Shown: piece by piece, positions 14,001-26,400 of the stretch
Numbering within the stretch: the first letter of the stretch is position 1
How the letters are laid out: each line of letters opens with the position of its first letter
Assembly: GCF_028858725.1 (NCBI RefSeq)
Contig: NC_084765.1
Coordinates: forward strand, 12,497,001 to 12,561,000
From: Colius striatus
Taxonomy: Eukaryota > Chordata > Aves > Coliiformes > Coliidae
Reading direction: 5' to 3'
DNA: 64,000 nt
Translations under genes and position numbers: made by a program
The notes under the pieces: generated by a model
The model's database searches: none
What the model was told of the DNA's origin: nothing
Seen by the model: the letters and a program-made list of their open reading frames with translations, nothing else

Positions 14001-15984
14001 AACAATACAGCATAGCCACAGCTATACACTACCTTTAACTAAATTTTGCTGCAATGAATAAGCTGTTAGTGGATCCTAAAGTAGTATAGTCTGTGTAAGA
14101 TTTTCCTTCATGTACAGAGAACAGTGCTCTGTTAATCTACAAAATGTTTTGCATCCCACTGATGTTGACCAAACAATTAAAGAGTTCCCATTTTTCTTAG
14201 AATGGCAATTGATAAAGTGATCAGTGGTGCGTCTGTGGTTCTCAGCTCTCCTCTTTGCTCATGATTGCAAATCCTCGTGAAAGCCACCACAATCATATAT
14301 GAATTTTCCTCCTGTTTCCTTTCCCTACAAGTAGTTGTGGTAGCTGACACAAGCATTTTAACTCATTCACAGGCCTGTCAAGGAGTGCCTGAAGACCAGG
14401 GAAGCAGCATTCTCAAATAACACAACCTAAGAATCCTGTTGGTGAACACCAGTCAGCCCCTCCTTAGGACACAAAAACCTATTTTGAAAAGAGATGCTCT
14501 GAGCCAAAATGAGCCTATACTCTTGAGGTACTGAAGAAAAGCTGAGCCAAAACACATTAGGATATATATGAAAGGACAGAATTTCAGCTCTGCAGTATAG
14601 ACATGAAACATGTACCTAACTTTTTTTTTAGTGCTCAGGCCACTGAAGAAATGCACGCATCAATGGAATTATCTGTACAAGACCAGGTCTGCAGGAGAGT
14701 TATTTAAAAGCATGGCAAGTAGAAAATGAATCCAAAGTCATGGTGGCTTTTGCTGAACAGGTGTTTTCATGTCCTTGCATAAGTTCCAATAGCAAAAGTT
14801 AAATTACATGCCCCTCCCAGTTAAGTCACATGAAAGTGGTACCTGCTCAGGCCAGGATGTTTTCCTGTCCTCTAACAAGGATGGCAGACTGTGACTGAAA
14901 TAGGGCTTGGGTAACAGATACTGAAAGTCATTCTTCTCCAAAAATGTATTTTCCTTGGCAAATTCAGCAATTCTATTGCATTCACATCAGTCAGTATACA
15001 CACAGGTATGACACAACCCCTGTTAAATGTCCTACTAATCCACATCTTTGTGAAGATAAGAAATGATTCACTGGGCTCCTACAACTTCCTTCTCTCTAGG
15101 TTTGGCTTAAAGTGATTGGAGAATAAAATTTGCTCCCACGCACCCCCAAACAACATACCAATATCCATGGAATTTCACACAGGAGCACACACACCACACT
15201 CTTATGCTTTTCTCTCATCATCATCCCCCAATTATGAAGTATGAAGCAACTAAGATCACAATCTGACTAGCCCTACTCTATCCTTGTGTATCTGGCATAA
15301 CTTCACAGAAGGCAAAAAGACCACTATGAGATTAGAGACACATGTCTTCATTATCAAGGCAGACCTGCATATACAGAGCTTCAGTTCCTGCTGGTATCAC
15401 GTGATGCATGAGTTGGAGCTTTCAATAAAAAAAGCAAAATAACAGCAGAACCAAAAACACATTCCAAAACACGCAAAACAAAACAGGTGACTCTGTAAAA
15501 CCATGTTGCAGTATCTTACTGATTTACCATCTCTAACATCTGCAAGAGCTGGATACCTCTCATTGTAGCAGGTAATGGCTTTAAAAATCACGTTGCCATA
15601 ACACTTAGTGTCAACAATATCTACTGTTTATATCTGAAATATACCTTACTATGACCTGCACATTGCATGACTGTATTTGATGCTCACAGAAGTGTACAAG
15701 GTAATCAAAGCCTTCAGAAGCTACTTTCAAGTTTTTTTTTCCTCCGCTCTGGCAAACTTGTGGCAACAGCCTTGCTTACCTAAGATCTTTTTCTTACTGT
15801 ATGTAACAAGCGTGAGGCATGTAAAAAAAACAGTAAAATAAACACAGCATAGCTTTGGAAGTCATATATTTCAAATCTCGAATACTTAACAAAAGACACA
15901 GCCTTAGCAGCTGTACAGGGTTGTCTGTAACAGATGCCCACACTGGAGTGCAGTAATGCAGAATTTGGTACCATTGGATACAGC

Positions 15985-16040
15985 ATGGCTTTGATGGCTA
16001 ATAGCTTAATAAATGGTTTTGATGGCTAATAGCTTAATAA
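15985..16040. repeat. 28-bp tandem duplication
   Basis: Two adjacent 28-bp units (15985-16012 and 16013-16040) differ at one base; the unit contains TTTGATGGCTAATAGCTTAA. It lies in intergenic DNA downstream of COPB1. Confidence 0.9.
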
Positions 16041-17084
16041 CTATCTACTGCCAGCAGACTTCTATTGATTTTATGATTTTTATGTACTAAAATGTCTGAA
16101 TTGTACAGCTGCATCAGTACAAAGTTTTACCTGTTGACAGATTTGCCCCATTTTTCACTTTGGCCAAATTATTTTTTTCTCGTACCTAGGCCTAAGAAAA
16201 GGCTTGGAATGAAAAGTGAACCTAATGCTTCTAAGAACAGACCAAAGTTAGCTGGTAAAAAGTAGTACTAAGTGTAACAGGTAACTTCAGCAGCAAGACT
16301 TTCTGCCAAAACGAAGAGTACTGCTGGCTCTGGAGACTCTTCTGTACATTTAATTGCTTGTGATTTAACAAATTCAGAATTAATGCTTAACAAGTTCAGA
16401 TAAAAGTATTTTCAATCTAATGGTTATATGTTTTAATTTAACGCTAATTTACAGAATGTTTAGTAGCCAAACTGTTGTTAACTCGCTTCCACTTCTCAAC
16501 CTGACCTTCATTCACAATTCTTCCTCTTCCGCAATTCCTCAACTTTGTTCAATTCCTTGCAAGATCATCACCAGCCTGGATCCTTCCTTCCTGAGCTTAA
16601 ACACGTGGCTAAGGGCTGCATTCGCTGGAAGTACTGGCTGTGCTGCTACAACTTTAGCATTGCACTTGGCTGTCTTTTCTGTACTAACTGAAAAATAAGA
16701 ACAGCACCAGCAATGTTATGCTATGCATGGTAACGCCATCAGGAAAGCATTTCAGAAACAGAGTGAAAGGTTCTGCTACTTGCTGGAAAGAGATGAGTTT
16801 TGAGTCTGTTTCCTGATATTACAAGCTTGTCTGTGACAAATGATTACATTACTAAACCACATAAAACTTACAGCCTTCGACTCAGTTGTCAAATATATAT
16901 TCTCCTAAGTATACCAGAGTATTTTTAAGTCATGATCACACATTCACACAATTCGGGTCTAGTCACTATTGTAAACACTTAAGCTATTATACACTCCCAC
17001 TTTCTCAGAGTAATAAAATACCCCTCACAGGATATTCAATACTGATCAAATAGTACAGAGATTATGGTTTACTGGCATAATTTG

Positions 17085-17090
17085 TTTATT
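17085..17090 (-). terminator. COPB1: COPB1 poly(A) signal AATAAA
   Basis: First canonical AATAAA on the minus strand downstream of the COPB1 stop codon; it implies a 3'UTR of about 280 nt ending near 17.06-17.07 kb. No other AATAAA or ATTAAA lies between it and the stop. Usage is inferred. Confidence 0.7.
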
Positions 17091-17342
17091 GTATGTGAGC
17101 ATCAGTATATATTAGAGACAAAGAAAACATGACTTCCAGGACAAAGAAAAAAAACCTGGAGATTTAAAGTTTTGCTCAGTATCAATCATGGAGAACCTAT
17201 AAATTATCTGCTGGAATGCTTTCATCTCAAAAGCTTGGCTTCTACAATTACAGAACACTGAATAATACAAGATGTTCTGGATCCCAAAAGCCACATACCT
17301 AAGATTAAACTGTAAAAGACCTGAAAAGACATTAGGTAAAAT

Positions 17343-17402
17343 TTATAAACTTGTTTTCTTCTGAGACAAATTGATCTTATCTCCGAGACTCAAGGCCATG
17401 CC
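17343..17402 (-). CDS. COPB1: COPB1 exon 22, last coding part (residues 935-953 and stop)
   Basis: Reads [19 protein letters not shown] then TAA at 17345-17343. The human tail as I recall it ends TSI, so the last residue differs. Acceptor TTACAG. The exon continues as 3'UTR. Confidence 0.96.
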   Translation of the reverse strand, partial: GMALSLGDKINLSQKKTSL

Positions 17403-20400
17403 CTGTAAGGAAAAGAAAGGAAACATTCATGACATAAGGTACTTCAAAATAACTTTAGTTTGCCTATATTAAAATGAACGTTCCATATCTAGAAATCCAT
17501 GAAGTTAGTGGCATGGAATCTCGAGTATTTCTAACTATTCATTTATTTATATACATTATAGTGCACACTTTCTTAGTGTTAGGTAAAGGCCAGATACACA
17601 TCTATTATAAAAACAATGAAACTTCAACAAGCTAGCAATTGCTAAATCTGTTATCAATAGAACAGGCAGAGTGTTAAAAAAGTAAGCCTTTTGACCTCCC
17701 ACCAATTGAAGGTATGCTGCCACTTGAGAAATTACAACTGTCAGTCCAGCTACTGAAATTCAGCTGTTTCAAGTCTCAGTGATGACAGTAACACTCAATG
17801 CACTAAAGCTATAAAAATTAATTTCATCACAGAACCATATTAATATTGCAAAGAAACTGAAGAAATCTCAAAAGAAAGTGCATGAATAAATCTACACAAC
17901 CAATAGCAGAATAATTTCAAGATGAATCAAGCTGGCATATGTAACTGAATGCAGTCTTATGTAGAAGTACCACTGTACCCGTCAGAAACATTAAACCACT
18001 TCAAAATCTTTACAGTGACATGACATAAACTAAATGGTCTCTTTGAATGTGAAAACATTCAGGCAATCCTTTACTGTATGCTGTTTGAAATACTTTTATT
18101 GCTACATTGTTTTTTCTCATTGAACAGTTCCAAATGGTGTACTTTTTTTCAGCTGGAGGATAGAAGTTCTAAAACTCAGAGCATACTCATAGATGCACCT
18201 ACAGAAAATAATCCTACTGAAAAATTTTGGGGGTTTTTTTTTAATTTTTTAAAAGAATCAGTGAACAGCAATTATATGCATAATATTTCTTTCTTGTGTG
18301 AAATTGAAATGTGTCATTTAGTAGGAAACAGATCATGGAACCATAGGAAGCATAGATAAAATAAGAAAATCTTGGGCAAAAGGTCCATTTTATGGTAATA
18401 CACTGGGTGAAAAGAGTGGGATTATACCTAACTAGGAAAACATTCCTTCCTTACAAAAACTGTATAAGGTAAGTTTTAAAACTAAGGCTAAAGTTCCTAT
18501 AGTCATCTTTCTTAAAATTTTCCTATTACATCTAGTACTACAAACTAATCTATGTCCAAAAATTTGCAACTTTTTATGGTGCTTTGTACATTCTCTTAAA
18601 TATGACAGGAAGAAACAGTGCTCCAAATAGAAGCCACGTTACCTGACTCTTTGCACGGATTCGTATGTGACCCGTGACAGGCGCCTCTGGCCCAAGATGA
18701 ATTGGCTTTTCAATGCTGACATTTGCAAGTGCATCTTCTCCAAATATGGAACGAGCATAGAGATTGGCTGCCATAAAGCCACAGTAGCCAGAAAGTGCCT
18801 ATGGAAAGCATATTTCAACTCCTTAGAATAAAGGTCAAAATCCTTTAAACACATTTGAATCGGTCCTAGGTTAGCTAGGCAGGTAGCAGTATTTAACGTT
18901 CAGACTTCACATACAACATAGTGTAAAAGGTGAGAATCATGCACTGGAAAACAGTGAAGGCCTTTTACTAAAATTATTATTGTAAGAGAATCAATCTACA
19001 GCATTCAACAAGGCAAGGAAGGGTGGGAGTTTGTGGTCTGATTTACAAACAGCAAAATAGTAAATAATAAGCTAAACAGTAGCAATAATCACTATACTTA
19101 TTTTGGCTACTCTACATATATTAGCTAATAGCTAATTATACCTACTATATACTAATAACAATCAAATAACAAATTGGGATTATTTTGCTTTATAACAAAA
19201 AGACTAAACTGTCAAAAGAAAGGTAAATTTTGACAGAGAAGGAACTTGGAGCTACTGAGAAAAACCTTTAGAAAAGAGATGGCTCCATCAAATCCATACT
19301 ACAGCTTAGCTACTACAACTTAAACTAGACATTCTGATTCACTATCTGAGCAAGAAACAGTTGAAGCAAATAAGCAACACAGAATTTTGATAACATTAAT
19401 TTGCTTTTATTCATTTCAGACCACTTATTTAAAAACTTTGAAGTTTATATACTACTTAATATTGTAAGCAAGCATCTCTAATAATATTAGCAACAAGTGC
19501 TAAACAAATTGAACAATAAAGCATACAAACATGGAAGAGTGTCTAAAAGTCTCAAAGCAACTCTCACCTTCTCTGGAGTCAGGCACTTCATATTCGTTGA
19601 CTTCAGTATATGCTGTAGATATTCATTTAGATCAATGATATTTGTATTCACTGTAACCTTCAAGAAGGGAAAAAATGATAATTACTTTATTAGCACCTCA
19701 GCATTTCTGACACCATCTCTTCTTCAGGGCTTTATAAAGGAGATTACCACTACATTACTCCTTGAGTAACATCACATGCAGCAAGCTAGTAACACTTCCC
19801 ATCATGTGGTGGTATTTAACCTCCTGCTATCCACTTGTTAAGAGTGAGAATTTCATGTTATTATCATAGTTTCTAAAATGCATTAGGTGAATGTCATATT
19901 CTGCTCATCACACACTCTCAACAGCAGTTTCCACCTGAGATACTTAAATCTAGTCTCAACTGCATACATGTAGCAAACAAGGTTACAGTTTATGTAAACT
20001 ATCTTCCATTCTGTCTACTCTATCATAAATTATGTTGCTCTGTCCTATGAGATTGTCTCTCCCAAACCCTTTTTAACAGGTCTATAACTAACAGTTTCAG
20101 CATCCTCTAGTATTAAGCATACCCACCGTTCTGTTGGTCTCACATAGTACCCATAAGAGTATGCTAAAGGTTATTGGATAAAGTGAAAGTTGTCCCTGCC
20201 CAAGGCAGGTGGGCTGGACCAAATGCTCTGTAAAAGGTCCCTTTTCAACCTTAATGATTCCATTATTTTAAAGAACTGTATAGGCTGAGCAGCATAAATA
20301 ACTCTGTAGTCTCAGCATTAACTTGTTATTTCACCTTTTAGCAGAAATGCATAGCAACCACCAATGAATTTAGACCCTTTCTGTACAGGAGGCAAGGCTC

Positions 20401-23400
20401 AAGCCACATACCTCTTTTGTAAGAAAAAAAGTAGTTGTATCACTAAGCTTGTGAAACAGATAAGATGGCTACAAGAGAATGAGTTACTTGAGGCCAACAT
20501 CCAATGCAAATGTTGAATGAGGTTTATATAATGAGCTGATGTAACAAACTGACGTAGAAGAAGAAACAGAACTATACTTCATCAAGAAAAAACCCAAACA
20601 ACATACAAAAAATAAAACTAACTTTGTTTTCCCACTCAAATTCTGCCCACATCTGTCTGAACTCCGCATCTGTACATGAAGCAGGCTGGATGTAATCCAT
20701 GATGTCAATGTGAATATCACTGAGAACCACACAGTTTCTGTCGCTGGCTGCTCCAGACACATCATACACTGCAATATAAAACACAAACCACCTTAGTGTG
20801 TAAAAAATGTGAGTTTGAACCAAGTAAGAGTGCTCAGATTCGACCTGCCAGTTAGAAACAGTCAGCACTTGCTCAGTCTCATTGCTGACCTCTGTCCTCT
20901 TCAAGTGCTTTATCCAGTTGCCACAGAGCTTTCCATTAAGGGTACTGGTCGTTCAGGCAAGGCTGTCTAGCTCATTTCAAATTCAGAGACTTGGCTCCAA
21001 GTGCCACGCTGCTAATCATTAAAAGGCAGCAAGTTCTATTATTATTTAAAGTAAAAGCAATACAACTTTTACAAAAAACAACCACAAAATATACATATGC
21101 TGTAGAACATTTCTTTTCCTCTAGGAAGGAAGTGTTACTTTGGAGCTGATTAGGCAGTGAAGAAATGCTACACATGAATGTTAATTTCACGGACCAAATA
21201 TTTTACTTACCAATATTACCAAAAATTATTCCATTTTCTGTTGAAGCCACTTTGACATTAGCTTTAATGTTTGCAAAATCATGTGGAGCAAGTGTCAAAG
21301 GAGATGGTTTTTCCACAAGTTTCAAGTCACCTGTGTAAAGAAATTGGAAGATGGGGATCAGGGAACATTAATACCATGAGTTTAGCTTTCGGAACAAGAT
21401 TTTCTAAATTTTCTTGTCGTCCAATCCCAATGAGTTGCATTAAATACCACAATGAAGGTATTAGTTGATTTGGATATTTTTGGTTGGTTAATTTTTTTTT
21501 ACAGTTAGCAACCTGCAGGGCAAAATAATTTACATTACATTAAAAACCCCAGTGAAAATGAATGCAAACACTGACTTAAATCATAGAATCATGAAACAGG
21601 ATGGGTTGGAAGTGACTTTTAGAGATCATCTAGTCCAACCCCCCTGCTCAAGCAGGTCACCTAGATCAGGTGGCATAGGAATGTGTCCAGGAGGGTCTTG
21701 AAGACCTCCAAGGAAGGAGATTCCACAACCCCTCTGGGCAGCCTGTGCCAGGGCTCCCTCACCCTCTAAGTGAAATAGTTTTTTGTTATGTTTAAGTGGA
21801 ACTTTTTGTGTTCCAGCTTCTTTCCATTACCCCTTGTCCTGTTGCTAGATACAATAGAAAAATGGATGCCCCAACCTCCTGACACCCACCATTAGACATT
21901 TATAAATGTTAATAAGATCTCCCCTCAGTCTCCTCTTCTCCAGACTAAACAGTCCCAGTTCCCACAGCCTTTCCTCATAAGGAAGATGCTCCAATCCCCT
22001 GATCATCTTGGTGGCCCTGCACTGGACTCTCTCCAGAAGTTCTCTGTCCCTCCTGAGCTGAGGAGCCCAGAACTGGACACAGGACTCCAGATGAGGCCTC
22101 ACCAGGGCACAGTAGAGGGGGAGGAGAACCTCCCTTGACCTGCTGGCCACACTCTACTTGATGCATCCCAGGATGCCATTGGCCTTCTTGGCCACAAGGG
22201 CACATTGCTGGCTCATGTTTAGCTTATTATCAATCAGGACACCCAGGTCTCCCTCTGCAGAGATGCTCTCCAGCAGGTCAATCCCCAGCCTGTACTAATG
22301 CATGGGGTTGCTGCTGCTGAGGTGCAGGACTCTGCACTTGTCCTTGTTGAACCTCATGAGGTTCCTCTCCACCCAACTCTCAAGCCAGTCAAGATCCCAC
22401 TGAATGGCAGCACAAAATGAGCTTTGGATTGAGTCAACTATTGAATTTCTAACAATCAGGAGATGGTTAATTCTACCTTGTGTTTTAATGACTGACAACA
22501 TTGTAATACCTAATCCTACAGTCAAGCGTCTCAAAACCAAAGTTCAACATCCAGAGTTACATGCACAAAGCTATTTACAAACAGGTCAAAGTATCACCTT
22601 GATTTTGAATATAATTGCTCCCAGGAAACAGTAAGAGACCTTTTTTTACCCTAATCCATTAGCATGCGCTTTTAGCAGAGTCCCTAGTTCTGTCACACTG
22701 TGCAATCTGAGAACACAGCATGAACAGCACCAGCTCCACACACAGGAGTGATGCATCAAGTCAGTTTTTACAACGTATCTGAAGATGCCAAGTAGGAAAT
22801 ACAGCATTCTACTTTATTGTGCTGATAAATAGAAAAATACAACCTCTGAAGTAATAAATTTATCTCTATCATTTGGCTGACCAAATGATTTACAAAAGAT
22901 TAGGAGGAAGACTATGCCCCTCCAGTCATACTTACATCAACTAAAAGAATGTAACATTCTTTCCCCTAGTATGTTATAACATATTTCAACTCCTGCCTCC
23001 AAAAATCAGAGACAACCAATAGGAAACTGGTTACTGTTCTTGGATTATTTGCTCCAGTTTCTCCCCTAAAAGAAGTAAATGAAGCCTCGGTATCATTCAA
23101 ACAAGCCTGTAGTACAGCTGTTGGTGCAGCGTATGGTTTCAGTTGAGTACATCACTATTTAACTACTTCAGCCTGACTACAAGAACCACCTAGACAGATG
23201 TCTTTTTGTTGCCTCAGAGTTGCTCTGTGTCAGTTTGGATTTTGGCCTCTTGTTCTACAGCAACAGAACAACGGTGAATAAGTGTATCAAGAAGTCTGCT
23301 CATGTTTCAGGAAAAAGAGAGAAAAGAAAAGAAAATGTTATTTTTCTAGTGAAAAAAAACAGGAAAAAATTAAAAATGTGATTATAGTTTATATCATCAG

Positions 23401-26400
23401 ATAGCACTGTCAGTGCCAATTTATGGGCCTTTTGCCATAAAAATGTATTTTTATAAGCATTCAAAAACATCTGTTGTAAACAGCAACTAGTTGGCACAAA
23501 TTTGTAACTATTTACAAGAGTTTCAGAAACTCCTTACAACTGTGTGCCAATGGCCAGAACCTTACTGCTGCTCAGTGTTTGGTTTGTTTTCCTCATCACT
23601 CCTTACCCAGTGTAGCCAGCTCTAGTGTGCAGTTCTGCAGTGTGTCGCTGGTCTGGTTGACCACGAGCACATCCAGCACAATGTCATACTGATTGACGTG
23701 GACGTACGCCTCCGCGTACACAGGGTCCGAGAAACCTGTCAGCTGAGTGACCTGTGAAAGAAAACAGTTTTAAGGTATCTCCTGTCTCATAAACCAGTAT
23801 AAAACATAGAATCATGTCAAACAATGACCAAAAAAAATAAGAATAAAGTACAAATAAATCCATTGCTCTTTAATATGAGCCATAATATGGAGTGCTGCAT
23901 TCAGCTCTGGAGCCCCCAACACAGGAAGGGCATGGACCTGTTGAAGCGTGTCCAGAGGAGGCCATGAAGATCACTAGAGGGCTGAAGAGCCTCTCCTAAG
24001 CAGAAAGGTTGACAGAGCTGGGGTTGTTCAGCCTGGAGGAGAAAAGGCTCTGGGGAGACCTTACAGCAGCCTCCCAGTCCCTAAAGGGGCCTACAGAAAA
24101 GTCAGAGAGAGACTTTTTACAAGGGCATATAGTAACACAAAAAGGGGTAATGGCTTTAGACTGAAAGAGGGGAAATTTAGATTGAGGTTTGGAAGAATTT
24201 CTCCCTTGTGAGGGTGCTGAGACACTGGAACAGGTTTCCCAGAGAGGCTGTGGATGCCTCACCCCTGGCAGTGTTCAAGGCCAGGTTGGATGGGGCTTGG
24301 AGTGGGCTGGAAGTTAGTGAACTTTAAGGCCCCTTCCAACTCAAATCATTCTATGATTCTATGAAATCAAGCAGCTGTGCAAAGAGCTTTTAATTTTACA
24401 GAACTTACTACTAAGAAAAAAGGAAAAAAAAAAAAAGAAAATTGGAAAAAACATTGCAAAAAGAAATCACCACAAGTTCTGTCTAGAGAATACTTTTTAA
24501 AGAAGTTGTGATGTTTAGGAAATCTAAAGCTCGTGCCTAAGTCTTCCAAAATAAACAGTTTCATTGATTTATAGCTAAACACACAGTGACTGTCCATATT
24601 ACTCATATAAACAAATTTTAACCTCCTTCATATGTCCTTTTGTGTACACATTACATTTCATCTGGAAAGGTTCTATAAACGTATTCTGAACTGAATTTAC
24701 TTAAGTTCCTGAAATATGGACTGTAATGCCATTTACTCTCAAAAAGACCAGCAAGACAAAGAAATGGTGCTTTAAAACGAAAAGGTAACTTTAAACAGTA
24801 AAAAGAATTCACCCAGACTTCTGCAGATTAAAAGTCTGGGGTTTTTAACTCTAACTAATGCATAAATCAACAGAATTCTCCTCTTTGGACCTTCTATGTA
24901 GGTCCTGATAACAAGCACCAAAAAAGGTATAAAGAGTGAAAGAAGGATGCATTGCATTTGACAATAGGATATGGGAGGGTTTCTAAGCACTTATGACATC
25001 CCTGCTCCCCTCCCTGTGAGTTTTACTGGGCTCTTCAGACCAGCAAACTATTTAAATTTCTTCTCCATATTCCAGTTTCCAAGTCTCCTCCTTAAGTCTT
25101 CCCTTCCCATGTGAAGAAGGTGACAACCTTAAGCACAAGGGCTTTTCTCTTCATCCTGGTCCTAAGCAGGAAAGACTCAAGTCTTTACAATGAGCCAGCA
25201 TAACTTGGTTCATCAGTTCCAGCCTGCGATTCCCAAAGCTGATCCTGTGCACTAGCAGCATAAAGTGTATGTAATTAAAACACTGCCTTTCACATTACCT
25301 TATTAAGTTTGGATGCAAGAGGATCAGCAGCCTCCTTCCTCTGTGTGTTTCCCATTGCTGCAAGCAGACTAAGCTGAAACTGGTCTTCTTTTGAGCTCAT
25401 TTCGTTTTTAGCAGTAAGCTGCATGAAGGAAATGGGATCATCTGGCTGAACCGTCACATTCCTCTTCTCAGATTCTTTCTGCAGGAAGAGAAATATTCCC
25501 AATGAATTTCATTCCTTAGCACAGAAACACAGTCAAACAATGGCTGACCTACACAGAGTCAAATGGTGACATTTCAGGGACTAGCTTGGACATGAACATC
25601 TGTAAAAAACGCCACGTGTTTATGGTTGCACACTTACAACAACTCACCTTCTGGGAAAGTTTCTCCTCTTCTAGCTTGGCCGACAGCATGTGAGAGAGGG
25701 ACTGCCTGCATTCTTTGTTGAAAATATCATTCATGAGAGGAGAGCATTCTGACAAAACCTTCAGACACAAGGAAATGCGATCCACATCGTCATCTGTAAT
25801 TGGCTTCTTGGGAAGAGAGGACTTCCCCAAATGGAGAATAGTAGCCATCAGCAGCATAGCTTCAGCAATAAAGGACTGAGGAGGACAAAAAAGCAAAAAG
25901 AATGGAAGAAGTTACTGCATTTTACATAGCTTTACAGAAATGTTTATTTCTGACTTATTCACAGAAAGGTGCATATTAATCAAATCATAACATCTCTGAA
26001 GAGAATACTTAATGTTTTTAGTACTTGTTATCTAGAAACCAAGCAGTATGATTTACAGACCATCTAGATAGAGTGGTTGGAAAGCAGTAGGCCCTGTTTG
26101 TGACCCAAATTATCATTATTATGCAATCACATAACTAACACTTCACCTTAGACTTAACCCATTTTGCATTTGTTCAAAAGAGACAACAACCAGCTCTTCT
26201 TCCCAACTACAGTGAAAACACAATAGATGACTCACATTTTGTTTCTTCTTTTCCTGAACTAGTGAAATATATCGTAAAGCAATCTTAGTTAAAGTTGTAG
26301 CAAGAGAAGCTGCAACAAAGAAATCGCCATCAAGCAGGAATCCTCGTAAGGGAGGTCTGCAAACACAAAAGATAATCAGGAAGCTAGTCTTGGATGACAC

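Larger units (their letters stand above)
3275..17060. other. Intergenic DNA downstream of COPB1, no gene seen
   Basis: About 13.8 kb with no CpG island and no recognisable exon. It holds the low-complexity tracts near 3.4 and 3.9 kb, a short CTG run at 5118-5139, the unclassified block at 7.46-8.1 kb and the 28-bp duplication at 16.0 kb. By synteny with mammals RRAS2 could lie to the left, but none of its Ras motifs (GGGGVGKSALT, DTAGQEEF) are visible here. Confidence 0.6.

Noticed and set aside
20484-20904. Longer minus-strand frames of 100-110 codons around COPB1 exon 19
   Set aside because: They are exon 19 (20623-20768) read on into flanking intron, or its shadow frames. Only the spliced part is real.
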